NCBI GenBank assembly: GCA_007449985.2
Contig: VIIQ02000136.1
Coordinates: 1 to 64,000, forward strand
Direction: 5' to 3'
DNA length: 64,000 nucleotides
From: Desmodesmus armatus
Lineage: Eukaryota > Chlorophyta > Chlorophyceae > Sphaeropleales > Scenedesmaceae
Position numbers and translations under genes: made by a program. This document shows, one piece after another, positions 20,421 through 31,289 of this stretch; the stretch's first letter is position 1; the number at the start of each line of letters is the position of its first letter. The notes below the pieces were generated by a model that saw only the letters and a list, made by a program, of their open reading frames with translations, was not told the DNA's origin and did no database searches.

Positions 20421-20601
20421 GCCCACAGGGCAACCAAGACCGCCTGGAAGACCTCCGCACACCCCACACCTCACGCATAACCTGGATCGGAGGCAGCAGC
20501 AGCCCAGTACGCTGAAGCGCCTCATCCTGACAGCCCTGCAGAGGAGTCTGAAAGCTGCAGGCGCTGGCTGGTGCGGCCGCTGCTGCATCCCCTGTGGTGT
20601 G

Positions 20602-22479
20602 CTACTGCTGCTGCTTCGGGGGCTGTTTGCCAGGCACAGGCTTCAGTGCACGCTGAAGCTTGTCCAGCAGGTACTGCTGCTTCTGCTCCACAGCCCGCAG
20701 CTCATCCCACTCCCAGTAAGGTATGCTGACAACCACATAGCCCCGTGCTGCCAGCGCCCTGTTCCTGGACTGTGTGCGGCCTGTGAGTGTGTTGCCCGGC
20801 TGGATGAAGTGTGTGGGCCCATCCACCTCTATGGCCAGCTGCACCCCTGCAGCTGTAGTGGCTGTGATGTCCATATTGAATGCACCGTCTGCAGTGCGCT
20901 GCTCTAGCTGCGGCTGCTGCTGCCACGTCCCCGCAGGCAGCAGCTGCACAGCAGCAAACACAGACCGCTGCAGGTCTGTCACTCGCTGCTGTGAGGCTGC
21001 TGCAAGTTGCTGTTCCCACGCCTCCTTACACTGTTGCAGCTGCTGCTGTGACAGCACACCTGACAGCCCCTGACCAGGTGCAGGTAGCTGGCTGTCCAGC
21101 AGCCACAGGTGCACCTGGTACAGCTGCTTAAGATCGTCAGGCACAGTATTGGCCCACAACCGGCCAGTGGCACCTGCCAGCTGCAGCACCTGTGACACAC
21201 ACTGCTGCAGGTCCAGCACTGCAGCGGCCCAGCACAGGTTGCAGAGATCCTGCAATTTCAAGCTGCCTCTCTTCCCTGCCTGCAGCTTGACTGCCTGCTG
21301 CAGCAGCACCCCAGGCAGGAACCTGCCCTTGTGCCCCAGCTGACCACACGCCCAGGCTGTGTTGGCCAGATTTTGAGGTCTGGCTGCTCTCAATACTGCC
21401 TGCAGATGCTCCGGGTTTCGCTCCAGTGCTGACAGCAGCTGCAATGGGGCGTACTGCAGCTTTCCACATGCCAGGAGGGTATTTGAGACATCCTGTGAGT
21501 TGGCTTGGTCCCATACCTGCACGAAGCGCTTCTCAAGTTGCTGCAGCTGCTGTTGTGGGATCTGCAGCTGCATGCTGGCCACAGCCCACAGGATATTGGA
21601 CACAGCCTGAGGCTTGGCCTGCAGCGGTACCTCCAGGAAGCGCTGCAGCAACAGCTGCAGCTGCTCAGCTGTTGGCGGCACCTGCAGTGCTTCAGCAGCC
21701 AACAGCACGTTGGAAATGGCCTGTGGGTCAGCCTGCTGCAGCTTGCTGGGGTGCAGGAACACAGGCAGCAGCTCTGTGTAGGTGTCAACGTCACGCAGGC
21801 GCCCACACGCCCACATGATGTTAGCCAGAGCGCGTGCCCCGCACTGCTGCTTCAGCTGTGTCGCAAGCTGGTGCAGCTGTGACAGCAGCTGCTGTACTGC
21901 TGCTGGCTGGCTCTTCAGCTGCACCCCGTTGCGGCACAGCTTGACCGCCGTGGTGTATGCTGCGCTGAGGTGTATGTCGTTCAGAGAGACTGCGTAGCGC
22001 TGCACCAGCTGCAGCAGCTGCTGGGGGTGTTCAGCGTCCTGCAGGCGCCGGGTCAGCATATGGGGCGGCAGGCCTGAGCTGCCCTTGCCTGCTGCAGGCG
22101 GTGACTTGCTGGCATATTGGCGTTGTGCACCCAACAGCACAGGCAAAACTGCCCCGCTGAGAAACTGACATGCCCTGTGCTGGGCTTGTGCTGAAACTGC
22201 CACGCTGCTTCCTGTCCTGACCACTAGGGCTGCTGCACTTGATGCCAAGGATGCTGCGCTGTGACATGTTCGTCGTTTTGCTGGGCTTGGGACTGGCTCC
22301 AAGCTTGCATGTGCAGGGCTGTTTGGGGTCAGCTGTGTTGCTACTGTCTGTACTGCTGCAAGTCTGCAGCTGCTATGGCTGTCTCTGAGAGAATAAAGAC
22401 ACAGCAACGATCGTGTTGAGCACTCCCAAAACGCATGGCGGCCCTGCAGCAGGATGCCCAGAAGGGAGCACGAGATCAT
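20602..22479 (-). CDS. OPR-like helical-repeat protein with RAP domain, paralogue 1
   Basis: A 625-aa protein. The start is the ATG at 22479 (MISCSLLGILLQ), chosen because both paralogues also begin MIS. The N-terminus is basic, Ser/Ala-rich and lacks acidic residues, fitting an organelle transit peptide. The middle has six degenerate repeats with the core (A/S)NxxWAxxxL (ANIMWACGRL, SNVLLAAEAL, SNILWAVASM, SNTLLACGKL, ANTAWACGQL, CNLCWAAAVL), as in OPR/FASTK-type helical repeats. The C-terminal RAP domain (about residues 534-608) holds DITATTAAGVQLAIEVDGP, FIQPGNTL and VVSIPYWEWDEL. Such proteins bind organellar RNA and act in its maturation, stability or translation; the target is unknown. 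No introns are needed. Confidence 0.85.
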   Translation of the reverse strand: MISCSLLGILLQGRHAFWECSTRSLLCLYSLRDSHSSCRLAAVQTVATQLTPNSPAHASLEPVPSPAKRRTCHSAASLASSAAALVVRTGSSVAVSAQAQHRACQFLSGAVLPVLLGAQRQYASKSPPAAGKGSSGLPPHMLTRRLQDAEHPQQLLQLVQRYAVSLNDIHLSAAYTTAVKLCRNGVQLKSQPAAVQQLLSQLHQLATQLKQQCGARALANIMWACGRLRDVDTYTELLPVFLHPSKLQQADPQAISNVLLAAEALQVPPTAEQLQLLLQRFLEVPLQAKPQAVSNILWAVASMQLQIPQQQLQQLEKRFVQVWDQANSQDVSNTLLACGKLQYAPLQLLSALERNPEHLQAVLRAARPQNLANTAWACGQLGHKGRFLPGVLLQQAVKLQAGKRGSLKLQDLCNLCWAAAVLDLQQCVSQVLQLAGATGRLWANTVPDDLKQLYQVHLWLLDSQLPAPGQGLSGVLSQQQLQQCKEAWEQQLAAASQQRVTDLQRSVFAAVQLLPAGTWQQQPQLEQRTADGAFNMDITATTAAGVQLAIEVDGPTHFIQPGNTLTGRTQSRNRALAARGYVVVSIPYWEWDELRAVEQKQQYLLDKLQRALKPVPGKQPPKQQQ

Positions 22480-23452
22480 GCTGCTTACAAGCACAAGTGC
22501 CGTAGATAAACACGCCTTATTGCACGCCGACGTTGATGACTCGATATGATGTTTCAAAGCTGAATGATCAATCGATCTTGCCGTTATGCCATGGATCTGT
22601 TGCCATGAACATGAAAATAAAGGTTTGACTGGAAGCTTGGCCAGCCTGTCACGAATGGTTGTCTCCAGGACACGTCACACCAGTGGCTCCATCCATTACA
22701 TTACACCAGAGTCAAGACGCAGGAAGGTTCGGTAGTGATGCGTTGCAGTGTTGGTACATACTGATATATCAGGTGCTGCCGCCGACACTGGGTGACGATC
22801 CTCCTGATACGGTACAGTCAGTGCACTCAGCCGCCCACCGCCAGCATGAAGCCCTGCGAGTCAAACGTATTGTTGCTTCCATGGCTGAATGGTGCCACGG
22901 TGCCGCACCGGTGGCACATCTTTGCAGCAGTGATGCCATCAACCGTCTGTTGGCGGCGAATGCAACACTGCCCTGAAACTAGGAAGATGCTGACTCGAAC
23001 CACCCCAGTACTGGAACACGATTCGACCCCAGTACTGGAACACCCTAGAAGAACACACAGGCGTCATCTCGGCGCAATTTACTGTCTGCGATTCAGTGCG
23101 CACATAGCTGATGCAAAGGCTTTGGTGCTGGCTAGCCGCACGCCATGTGCAGTGCAGCAAATAGTCCTGCGCTCCCCCCATGAGCATGGAGTCAGCAAGC
23201 ATTGTGTCAAATGTCCTCCATGAAACCAAGCAGGTTGAACCATGAGCCTTTTGTTGGCTCCCCAAACGGGCGATGTTCTGTGTAACATCCAATTACTGAA
23301 CCTGCACCCACTTGGTACAACCACAGTGGAGGCAGCGCCTCAAAACATTGCTCAAATGAACATAACATGCCACTGCATTTGCGCTGCAAGCCACCACCAC
23401 ACTCACTACAAGCAGTAACTCAAACAGGGGTGCCCATCAGCAGCTTTTGCTG
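22480..23452. other. Intergenic between RAP gene 1 and duplication unit 2
   Basis: 5' flank of RAP gene 1. It holds a small direct repeat (ACCCCAGTACTGGAACAC type, 23000-23045). I see no coding potential or RNA gene. Confidence 0.5.
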
Positions 23453-24042
23453 TGCCGTCAGCCTGTTGGCTCAGCAAAAGGCCCCACAGTGCCTGGTCAG
23501 CGATCTACTAACGATCCCAGCTTTGCGCACAACAAATTGACAACATCAGCAGGCGCAGCGCAACCAACACTGGCAGCCAAGTATGCCACCAACCACGCAT
23601 ATGCAGCCACTAACGCCATGCCCAGGCAGAACATGCACTACTACTGTAGCATAAAACCTGTGCTAATCATCCAACGAATGTTGTTGAACCTGTAACTATG
23701 ACGTTTCAAGAGCTCATGCCTGCCATCCACACACACAACAGTCACACTACGGTCAGCGGCACTACCAGCAAAGTCATCAACAGCAACCTACGTGGCTCAC
23801 CACTTGCTTAGCTTCAAGCAGCAACCAGCTGAGCTGGTGAGCACACTTGCTGTCAGCTAGGCAGCCAAGCTGAAGACACGGCATCACGTCAGCCCGACGG
23901 ATTCGACACTGTCAGGGCAAAGCACTGTGACAAGGCTTTACCCCCAGGACTGGAGTAAGTGCAGGCCGGATGCGTGCCACCATCAAAAGCTTTGCTGAAT
24001 CAGTCGCATAGGCGTCCTGTGCAACAACAGAAAACACAGGGT

Positions 24043-24116
<74 letters not shown>

Positions 24117-25200
24117 CCTGAGCAAGTAATGATGCCCAAAGACAGTCACTGAGTGTGACCCTGCACATGCCCACAGCAGCTGCTCTTGACAAGTCACGTC
24201 CACAGCAGCAAAAGACCATGCTAGCTAGCATTGCGTCTACAATGGCACCAGCACACAACACATGGCAGCTTCTGTTGGGAGCCATCCATGCATGTGTGCG
24301 GCAACACACCTTGTCAAGGATGACTGTCAGCCAGCTGGGACAACTGCCAAGCACCCCTACACTGCCAGATGCTGCCGCATTGGTCGACACCACCCTACAG
24401 AGTATCAAGGAGTCTCGTCCCATACTGCCCCTGCCAGGGGAGACGGGAGACGGTCTCCCAGTCCTGCCCCCTTCACGACCGTCTCACCTGTGCACCACCA
24501 TGTACATGGACAGCCCAGCAGCCAGCCATGCAGCGTAGTTTCAATCCAAGCGTCCAGCAAAGCTGCAAACTACTGACACACCACGCTGCAGAACCCTCCG
24601 ACCTGACCCGGGGTTCTGCCCTCCCGCTGCTGCACCGCCGTAGGAGCACTGCCAGCACAGCTTGTGCTTTGCTGCAGGTGTGCTGTGATGTGCTGAGTCC
24701 TGCTGCCGGCCCGCTGGCTGCCTCCACCTCTGCTGCATTGCAAGTTGTACGCTTTGGCTCAGCCAATATGTCCCACATGTTGGTCCTATCCTGCAGGCAA
24801 GGGCAAAACAAAGTAGGCATGTCTGTGTGGCCCCTGCTGCCGATGGTGTCACTGTGCTTCTTCACATGAAGTGGATAATCATTGGATAACACCATCAGCT
24901 GAGCAGCTGCCGCATTCATGCAACCCCTGAGGGTCAACATGAATTGCCTGCTGACACACAACCCAAACAAAGCATGACTGCCCAGTGGGCACAACCATGC
25001 TGCCGCCCTCATATCTGTGACCGCACCATTCAAGAGCAAAGCTGGCTGCCTGTTTTGCACCAGTGTAATCGCCTGCCCCAACTACGGGACTCACAACCAC
25101 TACCAGGGTGACGGCACCACCGCCCCAGCACCTGCTGCAGCACCACTACCGCCTCACCCCACCCCACCTCACCTCACCTCACTGCCTCACCAGGAAGGTA
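23453..25200. repeat. Segmental duplication unit 2, flank of RAP gene 2
   Basis: Diverged copy of 18779-20420, displaced by about 4.7 kb (4.8 kb at the RAP genes). It contains the expanded (CAGG)n tract and ends with the shared TCACCAGGAAGGTAGCTCC at 25186-25204. Indels and substitutions are frequent, so the duplication is not recent. Confidence 0.75.
24042..24117 (+). repeat. (CAGG)n tetranucleotide repeat
   Basis: About 18 units of AGGC/CAGG. The homologous site in unit 1 (19376-19392) has only a few, so the expansion came after duplication. Confidence 0.95.
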
Positions 25201-25401
25201 GCTCCATAGTCATCAGCAGGGCCGACACCAGACCGCCTTGAAGACGTCCGCACACCCCACATCCCATGCATAACCTGGGACAGAGGCAGCAGCAGCCCAG
25301 TGCGCTGAACCGCCTCTGCTTTGCAGCCCTGCTGTCTGAAAGCTGCAGGTGCTGACTGCTGCGCCTGGCTTGTGCGGCTGCTGCAGCATCTTTGTGGTCT
25401 A

Positions 25402-27390
25402 CTACTGCTGCTGCTTCTGAGGCTGTTTGCCGGGCACATGCTGCAGCGCGGGCTGTAGCTTGGCCAGCAGGTACCGCTGCTTCTGCTCTGCACCCCGCAG
25501 CACATCCCACTCCCAGTAAGGTATGCTGACCACCACATAGCCCCGTGCTGCCAGCACCCTGTTCTTGAACTGCGTGCCCCCTGTTAGTGTGTTGCCTGGC
25601 TGGATGAAGTGCCAGGGCCCATCCACCTCTATGGCAAGCTGCACCCCTGCAGCTGTAGTGGCTGTGATGTCGATGCTGAATGCGCCATCTGCAGTGCGCT
25701 GTTCTGGCTGCGGCTGCTGCTGCCACGTTGCAGCAGGCAGCTGCTGCACAGCAGCAAACACAGACCGCTGCAGGTCTGTCACTTGCTGCTGTGAGGTTGC
25801 TGCAATTTGCTGTCCCCTCGCCTCCTTACACTGCTGCAGCTGCTGCTGTGACAGCACACCTGACAGCCCCTGACCAGGTGCAGGCAGCTGACTGTCCAGG
25901 AGCCACAGGTGCACCTGGTACAGCTGTCGTAGGTCCTCAGTTGCAATTTTATCCCAAATGCAGCCAGTGGCAGCAGCAAGCTGCAGCACCTGTGGCACAC
26001 ACTGCTGCAGGTCCAGCACTGCAGCGGCCCAGCACAGGTTGCTGAGCTCTTGCGCATTCAGGCTGCCCCCTTTCCTTGCCTGCAGCTTGGCTGCCTGCTG
26101 CAGCAGCACCCCAGGCAGCAGCCTGCCCTTGTGCCCCAGCTGACCACACGCCCAGGAGGTGTTGGCCAGATCCTGCCAGTTGTATGTTGCCAGGACTGCC
26201 TGCAGCTGCTGAGGGTCTTGCTCCAGTGCTGATAGCAGCTGCAGGGGCTTGTACTGCATCTTGCCACCTGCCAGGAGGGTGTTGGACACTTCTTGTGGCT
26301 TTGCATGCTGCAGTTCCTCCACAAAGCGCTGCTCCATCTGCTGCAGCTGCTGTGTGGGAATCTGCTGCTGCAAGGTTGCCACAGCCCAAACTGTGTTGGA
26401 CACAGCCTGTGGTTTGGCCTGTTTCAATACCTTCATAAAGTGCTGCAGCATCTGTTGCAGCTGCTGTCTGGGGATCTGCTGCTGCATGCTGGCCATCGCC
26501 CACAGGGTGTTGGACACATCCTGTGGGTTGGTCTTGAGCAGCACCTCCTTGAAGCGCTGCAGCAAGAGCTGCAGCTGATTCAATGTTGGCGGCAGCTGCA
26601 GTGCTTGAGCAGCCAACAGCACGTTGGACACATTCTGCGGGTCAGCCTGCTGCAGCTTGCTGGGCTGTAGGAACACAGGCAGCAGCACTGTGTAGGTGTC
26701 AACGTCACGGAGGCGCCCACACGCCCACATGATGTTGGCAAGTTGGCGTGCCTCACACTGTTGCTGCAGCTGGGCCGCAAGCTGGCGCAGCTGTGACAGC
26801 AGCTGCTGCACTGCTGCTGGCTGCCGTTCCAGCTGCACCCCGTTGTGGCACAGCTTAACAGCTGTGGTGTATGCTGCGCTGACGTGGATGTGGTTCAGGG
26901 AGCCTGCATGGCGCTGCACCAGCTGCAGCAGCTGCTCGGGGCTTTCAGCCTCCTGCAGGCGCCTGGTCAGCAGCCGAGGTGGCAGGTCTGAGGTGCCCCT
27001 GCCCGCTGAAGGTGGTGCCTTGCTGGCATACTGACGTTGTGCACCCAGCAGCACAGGCAGAACTGCTTGGCTGAAAAACTGACATGCCCTGCGTTGGGCT
27101 TGTGCTGCGATGCCGAAGCAGCTGTCCACCCTGACCCCTAGGGCTGCCGTCATGGGTGCTGACTTGAAGAGTGCATTCAGCAGGTGTGCTGGGCTTTGCA
27201 CTGGCACCAGGTTTGTGCCTGCGCTGTTGGGACTCAGCTGTCCTGCAACTGCTTCTACTGCTGCAGGGCTGCAGCTGCCGCCAAAGGTGCAAGTAGACTG
27301 CAGACCGCGCGATACGGGAGTTTGAGTGTAGTAGACCAAAGCATGGCTGCGCTGCAACAGGAAGCTCGACACACGATGGACTGAGATCAT
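25402..27390 (-). CDS. OPR-like helical-repeat protein with RAP domain, paralogue 2
   Basis: A 662-aa protein, single exon, starting MISVHRVSSFLLQ at 27390. It has seven repeat cores, one more than paralogue 1: an extra SNTVWAVATLQQQIP unit follows SNTLWAMASM. The RAP domain (about residues 571-645) reads DITATTAAGVQLAIEVDGP, WHFIQPGNTL, VVSIPYWEWDVL. The C-terminus ends in a basic Gln tail (GKQPQKQQQ) as in paralogue 1. N-terminus is transit-peptide-like. The frame is intact throughout, which argues for function. Confidence 0.85.
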   Translation of the reverse strand: MISVHRVSSFLLQRSHALVYYTQTPVSRGLQSTCTFGGSCSPAAVEAVAGQLSPNSAGTNLVPVQSPAHLLNALFKSAPMTAALGVRVDSCFGIAAQAQRRACQFFSQAVLPVLLGAQRQYASKAPPSAGRGTSDLPPRLLTRRLQEAESPEQLLQLVQRHAGSLNHIHVSAAYTTAVKLCHNGVQLERQPAAVQQLLSQLRQLAAQLQQQCEARQLANIMWACGRLRDVDTYTVLLPVFLQPSKLQQADPQNVSNVLLAAQALQLPPTLNQLQLLLQRFKEVLLKTNPQDVSNTLWAMASMQQQIPRQQLQQMLQHFMKVLKQAKPQAVSNTVWAVATLQQQIPTQQLQQMEQRFVEELQHAKPQEVSNTLLAGGKMQYKPLQLLSALEQDPQQLQAVLATYNWQDLANTSWACGQLGHKGRLLPGVLLQQAAKLQARKGGSLNAQELSNLCWAAAVLDLQQCVPQVLQLAAATGCIWDKIATEDLRQLYQVHLWLLDSQLPAPGQGLSGVLSQQQLQQCKEARGQQIAATSQQQVTDLQRSVFAAVQQLPAATWQQQPQPEQRTADGAFSIDITATTAAGVQLAIEVDGPWHFIQPGNTLTGGTQFKNRVLAARGYVVVSIPYWEWDVLRGAEQKQRYLLAKLQPALQHVPGKQPQKQQQ

Positions 27391-29126
27391 GCTGCTGCTG
27401 TGTATGTGGTTGGCCTTCGATGAACGGCCTTTGCTGTTGCAGACAGAAAATCGACGTTCAGAACGGTTGAAAGGCTCAAATGCTGATATGCTGACATGAC
27501 CTTTGTTGCATGGGCATGAACATGGACCTTCAATATCTCGCGTGGTGATACCAAGCTTCGGCTTCGGCAGTTAACTAGGTCTGGAGAGTACCACTATGTG
27601 GTGAAAGTATCCAGTAATGAGGGAATGACAGCACAGTGGCAGCATATGCAGCGGCAGTTCCATCTCCCCTTCCCTCCTTTAAAAAAAAAATATCAGTACT
27701 TTGAATTCTACACTGATCTGCATGCAGGAACAGACAGGTGACGTGGTCCACGTGTGGTATTAATAGCTTGACCTCAAGCCCAGTACAAGCTGCCGCCATC
27801 ACTTCATGTCACCTGCAGCCTAGGCTGCTGGGTTCATTGCAAGGTGTTAGCTTGTGCTTTGCACTGCAAGGAGTCATGGTCAACGTCACCAGGCTGACAG
27901 AGCAATACCACCCTGTCACACTGTGGTGATTGTCAACACAATGTACTCAACGTCGACTTACAACAAAAAGTTTGCTTCATCACAGTGCAACATGCACACC
28001 ACTGGCAGCTGCACTGCACTCTACAGAGCCACCAGGCATGGCTGCTGCTGCAGTACATACTGGGTGCTGAATCTCGCGGTGAACCCAGGCTCTGGCCCTA
28101 AATGGATCTGGACCCAGCATGGAGCCCGCACAGTGCCATTTTTCAGTTTCAGGTAGTGCCTCAAGGGCTTGTTTGAAACATGTGCACACGTAATGCCAGC
28201 AGTAGACACTGCATGCAACAAACAAACCAAGCATAGGCAGCTGCCATGCTGCGAATGCAACATGCTGGGACAACAGCAGATGTCTCCAACCATTCAGGAC
28301 CAGTAATAACGCAATCAGCATCTTGCATCAGCACACACAGTGTAACTTGAGGCACCACAACTCTTGCCGCCCACATGACACATGACTGAAACCCCAGCCT
28401 AATTGCGCCCAAAGCCCAAGCGACAGTGTCACACTGCACTTCAGTGATGAAGCTTTGCCAAACACCACCCCCATTCGACGCCCGTCCCACTCACATCATC
28501 CGGCAGGCTGTTGCAGTCCACAAGGACACGTGCACTGCCCAAGGGTGCCGCCGCCTTGCGCACCAGCACTGCTGCACAGCTGCCACATTGCCACCGCTGC
28601 CCTGTCGTCGCCCTGCCCCGCCTTGCATGTACCTGAGGTGCAGCAACCCTGCAAGCTGTGCGCCCTGCTGAGAAGCACCTGATGGCACTCAAGAGAGCTC
28701 CCGCATGTCCAACCCACACAACCTGCATCGTGTGTTGCGGCAACAACCAGCAAGGGGCACACATGCTCACTCCTTTCAACATCCTGCAGGAGGACAGCAA
28801 CTAAGCCATGCAGTGCAGCTGCATGCACTTGCAGATTGGCAAGGAGCCTGGTTGACTTATGGAGGACGCACTGCACTTGAGGGCGACTGCATTTGCATCC
28901 CATCTGCCGCCATTCGGTCTATGACCGCACAGAGTTGCATGGCCCAGGTGCCACAACAGGCGCACCTAAAACCCATTTGCAGAAGCGACCAGCCACTGTC
29001 AAACCTGCTTGAGCACTACCACCTCACCTGACAAAACAAAGGGCTCGCAGGGGGGTGTCCTTGAGGCCAACCCGCCTCACAGGCACCGCCGAGCATCACT
29101 GAATCCCTGGGATTGAAGCCCCGCTG
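27391..29126. other. Intergenic between RAP genes 2 and 3
   Basis: It contains the RAP2 5' flank and RAP3 3' flank. There is an A9 run at 27682-27690. Open frames at 28.4-28.9 kb overlap one another on both strands and match no family I recognise. Homology to the other RAP 3' flanks is limited to a CACTACCACCTCACCTGAC-like stretch at 29014. Confidence 0.45.
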
Positions 29127-31289
29127 CTAGGGGCTGAGTGGCTTCCTCCCAACCCTGCGCTTGCGTGCTGCAGGTGCTGGTGGGGAGGTTGCTGCAGCTG
29201 TATCCCCTGTGGGCTGATGCTGCTGACTGGCCTGCGGCGGCGGCGGCTGCTGCTGCTGCCGCGGCTGTACCTTGCTGGGCACTGGCTGCAGTGCGGGCTG
29301 CAGCTTGTCCAGCAGGTACTGCTGCTTCTGCCCGGCATGCCGCTGTGTCTCCCACTCCCAGTGGGGAATGCTGACCACCACGTAGCCCCGTGCTGCCAGA
29401 GCCCTGTTCCTGAACTGCGTGGCACCCTCAAGTGTGTTGCCTGGCTGGATGAAATGTGACGGCCCATCCACCTCTATGGCCAGCTTCACCCCTGCAGCTG
29501 TGGTGGCTGTGATATCCATGCAGAATGTTCCGTCTGGCGTGACCTGCTCTAGCTGCGGCGGCTGCTGCTGCTGTTGCCACGTCCCCGCAGGCAGCTGCAG
29601 CACAGCAGCAAACACCGACCGCTGCAGGTCTGTTACTCGCTGTTGTGAATTTACTGCAATTTGCTGTTCCCGCGCCTCCTTACACTGTTGCAGCTGCTGC
29701 TGTGACAGCACACCTGACAGCCCCTGACCAGGTGCAGGCAGCTGGCTGTCCAGCAGCCACAGGTGAACCTGGTATAGCTGCTGCAGGTCCTCAGGCACCG
29801 CATTGGCCCATAAGCGACTAGTGGCAGCAGCAAGCTGCAGCACCTGCGGCACACACTGCTGCATGTCCAGTACTGCAGCGGCCCAGCACAGGTTGCTCAA
29901 GCCATGCAAGGTCAGGCTGCCCGATTTCGCTGCCTGCAGGTTAACTGCCTGCTGCAGCAGCACCGCAGGCAGCAGCCTGCCCTTGTACCCCAGCTGACCA
30001 CATGCCCAGGCCATATTGGCCAGATGCTGTGGGATAGAGTCTACCAGGAGTGCCTGCAGCTGCTCAGGCTTCTGCTCCAGTGCTGACAGCAGCTGCAGAG
30101 GTGTGTACTGCAGCTTGCCACATGCCAGAAGGGTGTTGGATACATTCTGTGGGCTGGCTTGCGGCAGCTCCTCCACAAAGTGCTGCAGCATTTGCTGCAG
30201 CACCTGAGGAGACATCTGCTGCTGCATGCTAGCCACAGCCCACAGGGTGTTGGACACTTCCTGTGGCTTGGCTTGTGGCAATACCCTCAAGAAGTGCTGC
30301 AGCAACAGCGGCAGCATCTCGGGAGGGATCTGCTGCTGCAAGGTGGCTGCAGCCCAAACTGTGTTGGACACAGCCTGTGGCTTGGCCTGTGGCAGAACTT
30401 GCACAAAGTGCTGAAGCAACAGGTGCAGCTGCTCATCCACCAGCTGCAGCTGCAGTGTGGCAGCAGCCAACAGCACGTTGGACACTTCCTGTGGCTTGGC
30501 CTGCTGAAGCCTGCTGGGCTTAAGGAACACAGGCAGCAGCCCTGTGAACGTGTCAACGTCACAGAGGCGCCCACACGCCCACATGATGTTGGCAAGCTGG
30601 CGTGCCTCGCACTGCTGCTGCAGCTGTGTCGCAAGCTGGCGCAGCTGCGACAGCAGCTGCTGCACTGCTGCTGGCTGGCGCTGTGGTGGCACCCCATTGC
30701 GGCACAGCTTGACAGCTGTGGTGTATGCTGCGCTGAGGTGTATGTGGTTGAGGGAAGCTGTGTGACGCTGCACCAGTTGCAGCAGCTGCTCAGGGCTGTC
30801 AGCATCCTGCAGGCGCTTTGTCAACATCTGAGGCGACAGCCCTGAGCCGCCCCTGCCTGCTGCTGCAATGCTGCCTTGCTGGTGTGTTGGCTTCGTGCGT
30901 CCAGTAGCATTGACTGGGGAGCGCCCCGGACGCGGCTGCACGTCCTGCTTGCTGGTGCTGGTGCTGGTGCTGTTGCTGTTGCTGTTGGTGCGAGGCAGCT
31001 TGCTTTGCCTGCTGCCGGGTTGGCAGGGTTGAGTCTGCTGACGGTTTCCATCAGCCTCATCAGAACTCCTGAGCTGTGTGATATCACCGAGCTGGCGTCT
31101 GGGGGCCTTTTTGGGCTGATCTGTGCTGCCACCTGCTGTCCTACTGCTGCACAGCACTACTGGTGCCCCAAGTCTGACACGTCTGCTGCTGATGTTGAAG
31201 GCTGGTGAGAGGCAGCAAGTGGGCCTTGCTGAGTAGCACAACACCGAAAGTTTGCGCTGCAAGATGCTCGACAGACCGGACGAGATCAT
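29127..31289 (-). CDS. OPR-like helical-repeat protein with RAP domain, paralogue 3
   Basis: A 720-aa protein, single exon, starting MISSGLSSILQRKLS at 31289. It differs from paralogues 1 and 2 by an N-terminal Ser/Asn/Thr low-complexity insert (about residues 90-115) and a roughly 55-residue Gln/Pro tail ending in the basic KRRVGRKPLSP. Seven repeat cores are present, with SNTVWAAATL before SNTLWAVASM, the reverse of the order in paralogue 2. RAP domain (about residues 588-663): DITATTAAGVKLAIEVDGP, VVSIPHWEWE. Frame intact. Role as for its paralogues: organellar RNA binding, target unknown. Confidence 0.85.
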   Translation of the reverse strand: MISSGLSSILQRKLSVLCYSARPTCCLSPAFNISSRRVRLGAPVVLCSSRTAGGSTDQPKKAPRRQLGDITQLRSSDEADGNRQQTQPCQPGSRQSKLPRTNSNSNSTSTSTSKQDVQPRPGRSPVNATGRTKPTHQQGSIAAAGRGGSGLSPQMLTKRLQDADSPEQLLQLVQRHTASLNHIHLSAAYTTAVKLCRNGVPPQRQPAAVQQLLSQLRQLATQLQQQCEARQLANIMWACGRLCDVDTFTGLLPVFLKPSRLQQAKPQEVSNVLLAAATLQLQLVDEQLHLLLQHFVQVLPQAKPQAVSNTVWAAATLQQQIPPEMLPLLLQHFLRVLPQAKPQEVSNTLWAVASMQQQMSPQVLQQMLQHFVEELPQASPQNVSNTLLACGKLQYTPLQLLSALEQKPEQLQALLVDSIPQHLANMAWACGQLGYKGRLLPAVLLQQAVNLQAAKSGSLTLHGLSNLCWAAAVLDMQQCVPQVLQLAAATSRLWANAVPEDLQQLYQVHLWLLDSQLPAPGQGLSGVLSQQQLQQCKEAREQQIAVNSQQRVTDLQRSVFAAVLQLPAGTWQQQQQPPQLEQVTPDGTFCMDITATTAAGVKLAIEVDGPSHFIQPGNTLEGATQFRNRALAARGYVVVSIPHWEWETQRHAGQKQQYLLDKLQPALQPVPSKVQPRQQQQPPPPQASQQHQPTGDTAAATSPPAPAARKRRVGRKPLSP

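Noticed and set aside
24000..24203. Cys-Leu-Pro-Ala repeat protein
   Set aside because: Translation of the (CAGG)n repeat.
28441..28903. Overlapping open frames of 109-135 codons on both strands
   Set aside because: Mutually exclusive frames, mostly without ATG starts or family similarity; no splice-supported extension.
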